This document shows, in pieces, positions 7,049 through 15,435 of a stretch of DNA of 64,000 bases. Source of the stretch: Candidatus Eiseniibacteriota bacterium (GTDB lineage Bacteria > Eisenbacteria > RBG-16-71-46 > CAIMUX01). Within the stretch, counting starts at the first letter, position 1. The number at the start of each line of letters is the position of its first letter. Where the stretch lies: contig CAIMUX010000001.1 of NCBI GenBank assembly GCA_903844735.1, forward strand, positions 1 to 64,000, in the 5' to 3' direction. The notes under the pieces are model-generated. The model worked only from the letters and a program-made list of their open reading frames with translations, did not search any database and was not told the DNA's origin. The position numbers were made by a program, and so were the translations under genes.

Positions 7049-9487
7049 GTGGTTCGATCTATCATCTCCACGCACCTGCTGTTGGGCGTTTTCGCCCTCG
7101 GGATGATTTGCGCCACGTCTGGCGCCGCCGCCGCGGCTCCAGTGCGCTCGGATGGCCGAACCCGTCTCGATTTGCGTGCCCGGGAGCTCCTGGACCGGTT
7201 CGCCGCTGCTCGCACGGGCGCCGGCGGGGGCTACTCGGACGCTCTGGCCGATGACTTGATCGCGCTCGCGGACAGCCTCGAGCAGGCGCGGTCCGACTCC
7301 CTGGCCTGGAAATGTCACCGGGGCGCGGCGGCCCTGCTCGCCCGACGCGGGCGGGGCGAGGAGGCCGCGGCGCGCAACGAGCACGCCCTGCGCGTCGCCC
7401 TGGCAACCGGCAGCCCGGCAATGATTCTCAGATCGCGCATCGCCCTGGCCGACTCTTACCGCACTGCCGGCCGGGTGGAGGAGGCGATCGCGACCGCTCG
7501 CAGCGCCGTCTTAGACGCGGTCCGCGCCGGCGACTCCCTCAACGTCGCGGAAGCATCGAACTCCCTGGCCAGCTCCTGCCTCTCGATCGGTCGCCAGGGC
7601 GAGGCCGGCGAAGCCTACGACCGCGCCCTGGCGGCGGCGCGGGCGAACCGCGATGCGCCCAATACGATCGAAGCGCTGGGCGGTCTGGCCCAGTACCTGC
7701 ACTTCTGCGAACGCAACGGGGAGGCGCTGGTCCACGCCGATTCCGCGGTCGCGCTGGCGCAGCGGGCCGGCAATCCCCACAACCGGGCGGTGTGTTACAA
7801 CGTCCGTTCGATCATCCTGTCGGCGCTGGCCAACCAGCCGGCGGCGCTCGCCGACATCGACAGCGCCTGCGCGATCGACCGGCGATCCGGCAATCTCCGC
7901 CACCTGGTCCAGTCGCGGACGAGCCGGGCGCGGGTCTACCAGCGCATGGGACTGACCGACGCGTGCCTGGCCGAGACCGACAGCTTGTTGGCGATGGCGT
8001 CGGTTCGCGAGGAGGACTTTCGCACCCGCTTGCTCTCCCTGCGAGGCATCGCCCTCATCGAGGCTCGGCGCTTTGCGGAGGCCGAGTCGTTGCTGCTCTC
8101 GACGGTGGGACTTGCGGAACACCGGCGCCGGGAGCTGGCGGAAGAGAGCAGCCGGGCCGCGGCGTTCTATTACGGCGGCCAGGCCCACACGACCCTGGCG
8201 CGCTGCTATCTCGAGCAGGGGCGCATCGAGCCGGCCTGGCACGCATTGCAACGCGGGCGCGCCGCGGTGTTGCGCGAGCATATGGAGCCCTCCCCGGCCT
8301 GCGACCCCACGCTCGAGCTCACGCGCTTGCAGCGGGAACTCCTCCGGGCGAACGCGGCCATCGTGCAGTACAACGACGCATCCAGGAACCCCATGGTGGC
8401 CTTCGTCCTTACGGGGGATTCCCTGGAGGTCGTGTCCCTCGGCATCGCCCGTCACGGGGCGGACGCGGAGACGGCGATCCAGCTCTTGTCGAGCGGCGCG
8501 CCGGACAGCCTGTGCCGCGCCGTGCTGGGGCGCGTGGCGCGTGACATCGTGTCCGAGGTCGTCGCGCGGATCCCCGAGAACGTGACCCGCCTCTACATCG
8601 CCCCTCCGAGCGATCTGACGGGTTTCCCGTTCGAGGAGTTGCCTATCCGCCCTGGTCCGGATCCGGCCCGCCCGCCGGAGGGGGACGCTACCCCCACCAC
8701 GCTGGGCGACCGTTACGCGGTGACCTATCTGCCCAACGCGGATCTCCTGCTCGTGCTGCTCGATCGCGCCTGCGCTGCCGGGGGCATGATGCTGGTAGCG
8801 GACGCGACGCTTCCGGCGACGAAGCAGGAGGTCCGCCGACTGGCTGTCTCCGGCGCGCGCCGGTTTCAGGGTCAGGAAGCCTCGAAAGCCAGACTGATCG
8901 AGACCCTGTCGGCAGACCCGTGCGCTGTGCTCCATTTCGCAACCCACGCCACGATCGATGCCGTGCACCCGGAGCGATCGGCCCTGCGGCTGGGCACGAA
9001 AGACTTCGACCTGACGACGGCGCAGATCGAGAGTCTGGCGCTGGCCGCGGACCTCGTGACGCTGAGCGGCTGCCGTACCAGCGGCGGACACACCTACATC
9101 AGCGAAGGAACGCTCGGCCTTCCGCGCGCCTTCCTCATCGCCGGGGCCCGGAGTGTCGTCAGCAGCTTGTGGGATGTCGAGGACCGCGCCGCCATGCAGT
9201 TCATGACCTTCTTCTACGCCAAGCTGCGCGATGGCCTCCCGCGTGACGAATGCCTGCAGGCCGCCAGGGCCGACATGCGCCGGGCGGGCTATTCGACCCG
9301 GGACCGCGCAGCATTTGTCCTCACCGGCGTCGGACACCTTCCGGTGACGAGCCTCGCGGGCGCAACGGTCCCTCCGCGCCCGGGCCCCTATGCTTGGGGC
9401 ACGGGGGCAGTTATGCTCCTCGCGCTGATCGGGTGGCTCACTCGTCACTTCACCGCCGGATCCGGCCGCGGGAGATCGCGCGGCTGA
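7049..9487 (+). CDS. Exported TPR-CHAT protease-like protein
   Basis: The 812-residue protein begins with a signal-like segment (HLLLGVFALGMICATSGAAA), continues with several TPR-type helical repeats to about residue 420, and then has a CHAT domain (caspase-like clan CD). The catalytic pair is visible: His633 in HFATHA and Cys675 in LSGCRT, followed by the typical GLPRAFLIAGARSVVSSLWD. A hydrophobic segment near the C-terminus (TGAVMLLALIGWL) could anchor it in the membrane. I chose the GTG at 7049 because TCGGAG precedes it and it starts the signal peptide; the open frame reaches 6881. An ECF sigma factor and an anti-sigma-like protein follow within 13 and 22 bases, so they are probably one operon. 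CHAT proteases cleave specific partner proteins; the neighbouring anti-sigma is an attractive candidate substrate, which is inference. Confidence 0.85.
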   Translation: MVRSIISTHLLLGVFALGMICATSGAAAAAPVRSDGRTRLDLRARELLDRFAAARTGAGGGYSDALADDLIALADSLEQARSDSLAWKCHRGAAALLARRGRGEEAAARNEHALRVALATGSPAMILRSRIALADSYRTAGRVEEAIATARSAVLDAVRAGDSLNVAEASNSLASSCLSIGRQGEAGEAYDRALAAARANRDAPNTIEALGGLAQYLHFCERNGEALVHADSAVALAQRAGNPHNRAVCYNVRSIILSALANQPAALADIDSACAIDRRSGNLRHLVQSRTSRARVYQRMGLTDACLAETDSLLAMASVREEDFRTRLLSLRGIALIEARRFAEAESLLLSTVGLAEHRRRELAEESSRAAAFYYGGQAHTTLARCYLEQGRIEPAWHALQRGRAAVLREHMEPSPACDPTLELTRLQRELLRANAAIVQYNDASRNPMVAFVLTGDSLEVVSLGIARHGADAETAIQLLSSGAPDSLCRAVLGRVARDIVSEVVARIPENVTRLYIAPPSDLTGFPFEELPIRPGPDPARPPEGDATPTTLGDRYAVTYLPNADLLLVLLDRACAAGGMMLVADATLPATKQEVRRLAVSGARRFQGQEASKARLIETLSADPCAVLHFATHATIDAVHPERSALRLGTKDFDLTTAQIESLALAADLVTLSGCRTSGGHTYISEGTLGLPRAFLIAGARSVVSSLWDVEDRAAMQFMTFFYAKLRDGLPRDECLQAARADMRRAGYSTRDRAAFVLTGVGHLPVTSLAGATVPPRPGPYAWGTGAVMLLALIGWLTRHFTAGSGRGRSRG

Positions 9488-9500
9488 GGAAATTACCTTC

Positions 9501-10043
9501 GTGGGAATCGAGACCAGCGACACGATCCTGAAGACGGGCCTGGAATTGCTGCGCCGGCGATTCCTCGCGATTGCGGGCGGCCGCGTTCCCGCCGACGTCG
9601 TCGAGGACGTGGTGCAGGATGCGATGCTGGTCGTCGTTCGGAAGATCGACGGTGCACAGGTCGAGGAATTGACCGACGGGCTGCCCCGCCTGACCTGGTG
9701 CTTCCAGGTGCTGCGCAACACGATCGGCAACTACTACCTGCGCAGCGCCCGGCACGCGGGAGACCAATTGCTGGAGTGCCCGGATCGCCTCCCGGGACCC
9801 GGTCTGACGCCCGTCGAGGCACTGGAGGCGAAGGAACTACGCCAGGCCCTGACCGCGGCGCTGGCCGAGATGCGCGCCTCCGACCCGCAGTGCGGGCGGT
9901 ACATCGGGCGACTCCTCGACGGGCTGCCGCCGGCAGCGCTGGCCGCGGAGGAAGGCGTGGAACACGGCGCGCTCTACCGGAGGATGTATCGGTGCCGGAT
10001 GAAGCTGCGCGGCCTTTTGGCCGAGCGGGGGATTCGGGTCTGA
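9501..10043 (+). CDS. ECF-type RNA polymerase sigma factor
   Basis: The 180-residue protein has the two-part layout of sigma-70 family ECF factors. Region 2 includes VVEDVVQDAMLVVVRKIDG and PRLTWCFQVLRNTIGNYYLR. A linker follows, then region 4-like helices (GRYIGRLLDGLPPAALAAEE, HGALYRRMYRCRMKLRGLL). It starts at GTG with GAGGAAA upstream. It lies 13 bases after the TPR-CHAT gene and just before a membrane protein of anti-sigma type, so all three are likely co-transcribed. It may control its own operon and the secreted-protein genes downstream; no -35/-10 pair specific to it could be read. Confidence 0.85.
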   Translation: MGIETSDTILKTGLELLRRRFLAIAGGRVPADVVEDVVQDAMLVVVRKIDGAQVEELTDGLPRLTWCFQVLRNTIGNYYLRSARHAGDQLLECPDRLPGPGLTPVEALEAKELRQALTAALAEMRASDPQCGRYIGRLLDGLPPAALAAEEGVEHGALYRRMYRCRMKLRGLLAERGIRV

Positions 10044-10065
10044 CCGGGCGGAAAGGAGCATGCGC

Positions 10066-10716
10066 ATGACGGAGTCGAGGCCACCGGTGCCTCCGGAGAG
10101 GGTCCGGCCTCTTCTGGCGTACCTCGCGGGCGATCTGAGACCCGAGGAATCGCGCGAAATCGAGAAGGAAACCCTCGCCGACGACGCCCTCGCGGAACTC
10201 TGCTACAGCCTGCAGGGGATGGACGCGATACTCACCGCGAACGCCCCCAGCGAGACCCCGCAGCCGGCCTCCCGCCCGCCGGAGAGGGTTCCCTTATCCC
10301 AGCGCGTGCTGATGTGGCTCCGTCCCTCGCGGGTCTGGGCGCCCGCCGCGGCGGGCGTTCTGATCGCCCTGCTGCTGGTTCGATCACTCGGTTTCCTCGG
10401 AGATGATGACCGGAGCTTGCGGATGCGAGGGCCCGATACCGCGCCGGTAACCCTCGCCCCCGTGGGCGACGTGAAGGGGGCGCCCGATCGCTTCGTTTGG
10501 CGCAGCTCGCCGAACGCCGCCCACTACCGGTTTCGCCTCCTCGACGCCTCGGCCCGCCTGGTTTACGAAAGCGTCACGGACGACACCACGCTCGTGCTGC
10601 CCGCTGCGCTTCTGCGAGATCTGACCGCCGGCACCTGGATGGTCGTGACCCAGGATCGCAAGGGCGCTGAGACCCGGGTTTCGCCTCCCGCCGCCTTCCG
10701 CGTGATCCAGCCCTGA
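10066..10716 (+). CDS. Single-pass membrane anti-sigma-like protein
   Basis: The 216-residue protein has a short acidic N-terminal cytoplasmic domain (VRPLLAYLAGDLRPEESREI, as in anti-sigma N-termini, but without the HxxxCxxC zinc motif), one membrane helix (AAAGVLIALLLVRSLGFL) and a C-terminal beta-rich extracytoplasmic domain (FVWRSSPNAAHYRFRLLDA) resembling a fibronectin-like fold. The ATG at 10066 is preferred over the one at 10060 because AGGAG sits seven bases before it. Its position after the sigma gene suggests it holds that factor at the membrane. The outer domain could sense a signal or be cut by the exported CHAT protein; both are inference. Confidence 0.7.
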   Translation: MTESRPPVPPERVRPLLAYLAGDLRPEESREIEKETLADDALAELCYSLQGMDAILTANAPSETPQPASRPPERVPLSQRVLMWLRPSRVWAPAAAGVLIALLLVRSLGFLGDDDRSLRMRGPDTAPVTLAPVGDVKGAPDRFVWRSSPNAAHYRFRLLDASARLVYESVTDDTTLVLPAALLRDLTAGTWMVVTQDRKGAETRVSPPAAFRVIQP

Positions 10717-10962
10717 TCCCCCCTCTCCCCTGAGTGCCCGCGCGTGCGACGAGCGGGAGATTCTTCGGGTCGTGAAATGATCCAAGCGTCGACGCCCCGA
10801 CGCCCTGGGTGCTGAATCCCGCGCCGCGGCGGTCGGATATCGAATCCGCTGCCCCACCGGGTGGGGATCAACCATCGCCGGAGTTCGGCGGACGGAGGCG
10901 TTCGGTTCCAGACCCTCCAGACTGCGTTGCCGCCAGAAGGATCTCTTGAGAGGAGTATCCGT

Positions 10963-12660
10963 ATGAAGTCGTGCATCGGTTCGAAATCGAACGGCACCGG
11001 GCGCAGAAGCCGGTACTCGCTGCCAGAGGGCAAACGGGGGCAGGTCATGCGTCGGGGCTGCAGGGCGTTTCTCATCCGGTTGTCCTCCGTCCCTTTCCTG
11101 GTCGCGGTCACGGCGCTGGGCGCCACCCACGCCGACGCGGTACCGAAAGCAATCCGCCTGACGAACACCGACGCGCAACACACGGCTTGGCTGCGGGTCC
11201 CGGATTCCAGCACGCTCGAACCCCAGCAGTTCACGCTCGAAGGGTGGATTACGCCCATCGGGCCGGGGTATGGCAGCACCAACGATGCCTACGGTGCGGT
11301 ACTTCTGGCCAAACCTCGGGAAGGGGCGAGTGGATATTGGCTGGGAAGCTATTTCCTCGACTGGAGCCCAGTAACGAACAAGGTGAGTTTCAGCCTGACG
11401 CATACCTACCCCAGCCAGGGGGTTAACCTATTTTCGATCGCCGTTGTGTTGGTCGGTCAGACAGCCCACGTTGCCGTCGTGTTTGACGGGCAGGAAGTAC
11501 GTCTCTACATGGACGGCCAGTTGGACAACTCCTGCGCTTTCCCGTACCAGGGTGTCTACTACGGCGCTGAGGACATCCTCATGGGCGCGGGCAACTTCCT
11601 CTATCCGTGGCTTCGCCGCTTTGATGGTGTCCTCGATGATGTGCGACTGTGGAACTACCCGAGGACGGGGGAGGAGATAGGGCGGGACATGAACTGCTGC
11701 CTGTTGGGAAACGAAGCGGGGCTTCTGGCCTGGTGGTCGTTTGACCACGACCTCCTGATCGACAACAGCGGACATGGCCACGACGCCCAGATGAATGGCG
11801 TGGCGGGAATGGCAGGCTTCGTGCCCCCGAACGTGAACACTCCCTGCATCGCTCCCTACACCGTGTCCCTTGACCCCACGGGAACCTATCTGCGGACCAA
11901 CGAGGACCCATCTGCCGCCGGTTGCCGCATTGTTGACCTGTTGGGCTGCGGCATTGAGCCTGGCGACACTCTGCGGATAGATCGCGGGGGCGCGTTCGAA
12001 TACCACTGCACTCCCGAATATCCGGAGGGACACCCGGATGACCCGGATGGACTGGGGACACTCTGCGTCTTCTCCAGTTCGAACATCTTGTTGCCATCTG
12101 ACAACGCCGCCAGAGTTCCCGGAGCCCTTGATGCCGGCGACGACTGCGTGACGCCACCCACACTTTATGGAAGTATTCCGACGGATATCCCCGAGGACTT
12201 CGCGGTGATCGACAGCGTCTTCGTCGTGGTGCCGCTAGGGGCGCAGTATCTCTTCGTCGGCGCCAACGATGAGTTCTATGGTGACAACTGCGACCCAAAC
12301 GGAGACTACGCGGCGACCGTGAACCGGAAGTGGGAATGCCCAGACGTGACTTCCTCGGCGCCGGAGAGTGCCCAAGGAACGGATAGGACTGTCGGCTCCG
12401 TCCGGCCGAATCCATCATCGAGCGGCGTGACGGTGGAGCTTCTCGGCTCTGGGGCGCTGCGCGACGTGAAGGTATCAGTTCACGACGCCGCCGGTCGCGA
12501 GGTGCGAGCGTTCGCGGTTCGCGACGTCTCTTCCGGAGTGCACCAGGTCTTCTGGGACGGTGCGGATGCCGGAGGGGCGCGGGTGCCTGCCGGTGTCTAC
12601 TTCGTCCGGGTGGCGAACGAGCACGGAACGAACACCCGGAGACTGGTCATCGTCCGGTGA
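10963..12660 (+). CDS. Secreted LamG-type protein with FlgD-like C-terminal tail
   Basis: This 565-residue exported protein has a hydrophobic leader (SSVPFLVAVTALGATHADA). A concanavalin/LamG-like domain follows (QQFTLEGWITP, HVAVVFDGQEVRLYMDGQLD, FDGVLDDVRLWNYPRTGEEI), then a Cys-containing middle. It ends in a FlgD-Ig-like domain (PNPSSSGVTVELLG, VFWDGADAGGARVPAGVYFV) closing with RRLVIVR. LamG domains usually bind glycans; the tail is the sorting-type domain common in FCB bacteria. The ATG at 10963 has a strong GAGAGGAG upstream. A second ATG at 11047 gives a more ordinary signal peptide, so the start is open between the two. Confidence 0.75.
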   Translation: MKSCIGSKSNGTGRRSRYSLPEGKRGQVMRRGCRAFLIRLSSVPFLVAVTALGATHADAVPKAIRLTNTDAQHTAWLRVPDSSTLEPQQFTLEGWITPIGPGYGSTNDAYGAVLLAKPREGASGYWLGSYFLDWSPVTNKVSFSLTHTYPSQGVNLFSIAVVLVGQTAHVAVVFDGQEVRLYMDGQLDNSCAFPYQGVYYGAEDILMGAGNFLYPWLRRFDGVLDDVRLWNYPRTGEEIGRDMNCCLLGNEAGLLAWWSFDHDLLIDNSGHGHDAQMNGVAGMAGFVPPNVNTPCIAPYTVSLDPTGTYLRTNEDPSAAGCRIVDLLGCGIEPGDTLRIDRGGAFEYHCTPEYPEGHPDDPDGLGTLCVFSSSNILLPSDNAARVPGALDAGDDCVTPPTLYGSIPTDIPEDFAVIDSVFVVVPLGAQYLFVGANDEFYGDNCDPNGDYAATVNRKWECPDVTSSAPESAQGTDRTVGSVRPNPSSSGVTVELLGSGALRDVKVSVHDAAGREVRAFAVRDVSSGVHQVFWDGADAGGARVPAGVYFVRVANEHGTNTRRLVIVR

Positions 12661-12788
12661 GGTTGGCAGGATGATGCGCCGCGATCAGGCCACGTGCCCG
12701 TTCGTCCGTCCGTGTCGCGGCTGGCCCAGTGGTGAGCACCAGAGTTAACAGGCAAACGCCGTTGTCCGAGATGAAGGAGGTTCGAGCC

Positions 12789-14771
12789 ATGAAACGCATC
12801 GTCGCGCTCTGCGTTGTGATGATCTGGGCGTCCACCGGCCTCGCCACGGCCACCGTGCCGGCGTCCATGAGCTACCAGGGTCTGCTCAAGGACCCGAGCG
12901 GCACCAACATCCCCGACGGCACCTACGGCCTGACCTTCCGGCTCTACAGCCAGTCTTCCGGCGGCGCTCCGCTTTGGAGCGAGGCCCAGTCGCTGCCGGT
13001 GCAGGACGGCGTGTTCAGCGCCGTGCTCGGCTCGGTGACCCCGCTCACCCTGCCATTCGACGCCCAGTACTGGATCTCGCTGCAGGTGGCGGGTGATCCC
13101 GAGCTGCCACGGGTCGTGCTCACGTCGACCCCCTACGCCCTACGGGCGGCCGTCGCCGAGACCCTCGTGGGCGGCGGCGGTTCGGGCGACATCACGGCGG
13201 TCTACGCGGACAACGGCCTCACCGGCGGCGCCATGAGCGGCGATGCGCACGTGGGCATCGGCGCGGGCGCCGGCATCAGCGTCACGGCCGACGCGGTGGC
13301 GGTGGACGGGGCCGCCGTGGCCGGTGCGGGACTGGTGTCCGAGGGAGCCAGCGCGGTGGCGGTGAGCGCCGGCACCGGGCTCACGGTTGCCGGTGATCAA
13401 GTGCGCCTGACGGATCCTTACGCCGCGGGCACAGCCTACGACGCGCGGTTCGTGAACGAGAGCCAGGCGGGATCGGTGACGGCGGATATGGTCGTGCCGA
13501 ACGTGGTGTCGAGCGTTGACGGGGTGGTGAACGACGGCGGCAACATCGACCTGGTCGCGGGGGAGAACGTGATCATCACCCCGGACGACGCGAACAACCG
13601 GATCACGATCGCGGCGGCCGGGGGGGGCGGCGGGATCGGGGGGAGCGGGACGGCCGGGTATGTACCCAAGTTCACCGCCGGCACGACCGTCGGCAATTCC
13701 CTGGTCTACCAGGATGTGTTCGACAGAGTCGGGATCGGCACCACCACTCCCACGTCACAGCTCACCGTCGCCAGCGGGCCCGGTGACGGTATAGAGGTCG
13801 TCGCCTTTGGGAACCCCGAAATCAAATTGACGTCAGAGGATGCCGGCGGGTCGTCGTGGCTCACGTTCCGGCGTGGTGGTCTCACCAGGACGCACATCAG
13901 CGAGTCGAGCGGCGGCTTTCACATGATACGCAACGCGGAGTCCGGAGGGATCGCCCTGGTATCCGACGCGACCGACGCGATCCGGAGTTGCGCGGTCCTC
14001 GGCATGTACAACGGCAGCGCCGTGTCCGACTACGTGGGGATGCACGGCGAGAGCTGGCCGGCGGACTACTACGGGATCGGCGGGGTATTCATGGGCGGGT
14101 ACATCGGAGCGAGGGGCATGGTCTTGGCCTCGGGAGGGATGGGCTACTTCGGACTGGTCGGCGAGGCAACAGGAGGCACCGGGACGAACTGCGGGGTCTT
14201 CGGCGCGGCCTCTGGCGCGGGCCAGAACATTGCTGTGCACGGTGAGGCCACCTCCGGAACGGTCAGCTATGCCGGGTACTTCGAGGGCAACGTTCACGTC
14301 ACGGGCAACTTCAGCGTCAGTGGCACGAAAGCCTTTCGCATCGATCATCCCACGGATCCCTCGAACAAGTATCTGAACCACTTCTGCGTGGAGTCCGACG
14401 AAGTCCTGAACACCTACAGCGGCAACGCGGTGCTCGATGCGACGGGCGAGGCCTGGGTGGAGCTGGCGGACTGGTTCGATGCGATCAACCGCGATCCGCG
14501 CTACCAACTCACCTGCGTCGGCGGTCAGGCCCCGGTCTACGTGGCCGAGGAGATCTCCGGCAACCGCTTCAAGATCGCGGGTGGCAACCCGGGGCTCAAG
14601 GTCTCGTGGCAGGTGACGGCCGTACGCAGCGATCCGGCGATCGAGAAGCACCGCTTGCCCGTGGAACAGGAGAAGCCGGCTCCGGAGCGCGGCAAGTACT
14701 TTGAACCCGAGCTGTACGGTGCGCCCGACACCCGGCGTATCGGCCGGATCGAGGAGAAGGCGAAGAAATAG
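12789..14771 (+). CDS. Exported tail-fibre/adhesin-like repetitive protein
   Basis: AAGGAGG precedes this ATG. The 660-residue product has a signal peptide (KRIVALCVVMIWASTGLATA) and an N-terminal domain seen in many FCB exported proteins (MSYQGLLKDPSG, GTYGLTFRLYS). A long Gly/Ala/Val-rich stretch follows (AGTGLTVAGDQVRLTD, IDLVAGENVIITPDDANNRI) that resembles phage tail fibres and trimeric adhesins. Further parts include NRVGIG-type text (DRVGIGTTTPTSQLTV) and a late domain (GYFEGNVHVTGNFSVSGTKA). The end is charged. It is probably a surface fibre or adhesin. The following gene starts nine bases later with its own SD. Confidence 0.7.
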   Translation: MKRIVALCVVMIWASTGLATATVPASMSYQGLLKDPSGTNIPDGTYGLTFRLYSQSSGGAPLWSEAQSLPVQDGVFSAVLGSVTPLTLPFDAQYWISLQVAGDPELPRVVLTSTPYALRAAVAETLVGGGGSGDITAVYADNGLTGGAMSGDAHVGIGAGAGISVTADAVAVDGAAVAGAGLVSEGASAVAVSAGTGLTVAGDQVRLTDPYAAGTAYDARFVNESQAGSVTADMVVPNVVSSVDGVVNDGGNIDLVAGENVIITPDDANNRITIAAAGGGGGIGGSGTAGYVPKFTAGTTVGNSLVYQDVFDRVGIGTTTPTSQLTVASGPGDGIEVVAFGNPEIKLTSEDAGGSSWLTFRRGGLTRTHISESSGGFHMIRNAESGGIALVSDATDAIRSCAVLGMYNGSAVSDYVGMHGESWPADYYGIGGVFMGGYIGARGMVLASGGMGYFGLVGEATGGTGTNCGVFGAASGAGQNIAVHGEATSGTVSYAGYFEGNVHVTGNFSVSGTKAFRIDHPTDPSNKYLNHFCVESDEVLNTYSGNAVLDATGEAWVELADWFDAINRDPRYQLTCVGGQAPVYVAEEISGNRFKIAGGNPGLKVSWQVTAVRSDPAIEKHRLPVEQEKPAPERGKYFEPELYGAPDTRRIGRIEEKAKK

Positions 14772-14780
14772 GAGGTCGAG

Positions 14781-15332
14781 ATGAAAGCGTTGATCACCAT
14801 CAATCGGGCCGCCGGAATGGCCGCGGGCCTGATCGCCGGGGTCGCGCTGACCATGCCCGCACCGGCGACCGCCCAGATCGGGCTCGGCCGTAGCGTCAAC
14901 GGAGTCGCTGGGGCGACCGTCAGCAACGCCAGCTACCTCCACGGCTGTACGGTGGGCCAGGCCGTGGCGGGCAGCACGGCCAGCGTCCTCTTCACTCACG
15001 GCATCGGTTTCTGGTTCACGATGGACAGAGCTCTCTCGAGTGCGCCGGAACTGCCGCCCGCGGTCCCGATCGCGTTCGCTCTGAGTCTTGCCGGAGCGAA
15101 CCCATCCAGCTCAGGGACCAGGATTGCCTACGCTGTCCCGGTTTCCGCGCAGGTGACGATCCGGCTCTTCGACATCGCCGGCCGCGAGGTCCGCGCGCTC
15201 GTGGCCGGACGGGTGGAGCCCGGACGCCACGAGGAAGATCTGGGCGCGTCTGGCCTGGGCGGCGGCGTCTACTTCTGCCGGATGGACGCCCCGGGGTTCT
15301 CGGCGACCAGGAAGCTGGTGCTGCTTCGCTGA
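14781..15332 (+). CDS. Small secreted protein with FlgD-like C-terminal tail
   Basis: This 183-residue product starts after AGGAGGTCGAG. It has a signal peptide (GLIAGVALTMPAPATAQ), a short middle containing NGVAGATVSNASYLHGCTVG, and a FlgD-Ig-like end (VTIRLFDIAGREVRALVAGR, GGGVYFCRMDAPG) closing in RKLVLLR. The middle is too short to assign a function. It is likely co-transcribed with the adhesin-like gene just before it and could be a companion surface protein. Confidence 0.7.
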   Translation: MKALITINRAAGMAAGLIAGVALTMPAPATAQIGLGRSVNGVAGATVSNASYLHGCTVGQAVAGSTASVLFTHGIGFWFTMDRALSSAPELPPAVPIAFALSLAGANPSSSGTRIAYAVPVSAQVTIRLFDIAGREVRALVAGRVEPGRHEEDLGASGLGGGVYFCRMDAPGFSATRKLVLLR

Positions 15333-15435
15333 CCGCGACCTCTTCGGCGGGACGTGTGACGCGGACCGATGCGACATGGCGTGTGACGAAAGGAGCGTCC
15401 GGACTCACTGTCTGCTTCGCTCGGAGGGATTGACC

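Noticed and set aside
7511-9730. A 739-codon minus-strand frame across the first TPR-CHAT gene
   Set aside because: Shadow of the CHAT gene; Arg/Gly/Gln-rich with no family features.
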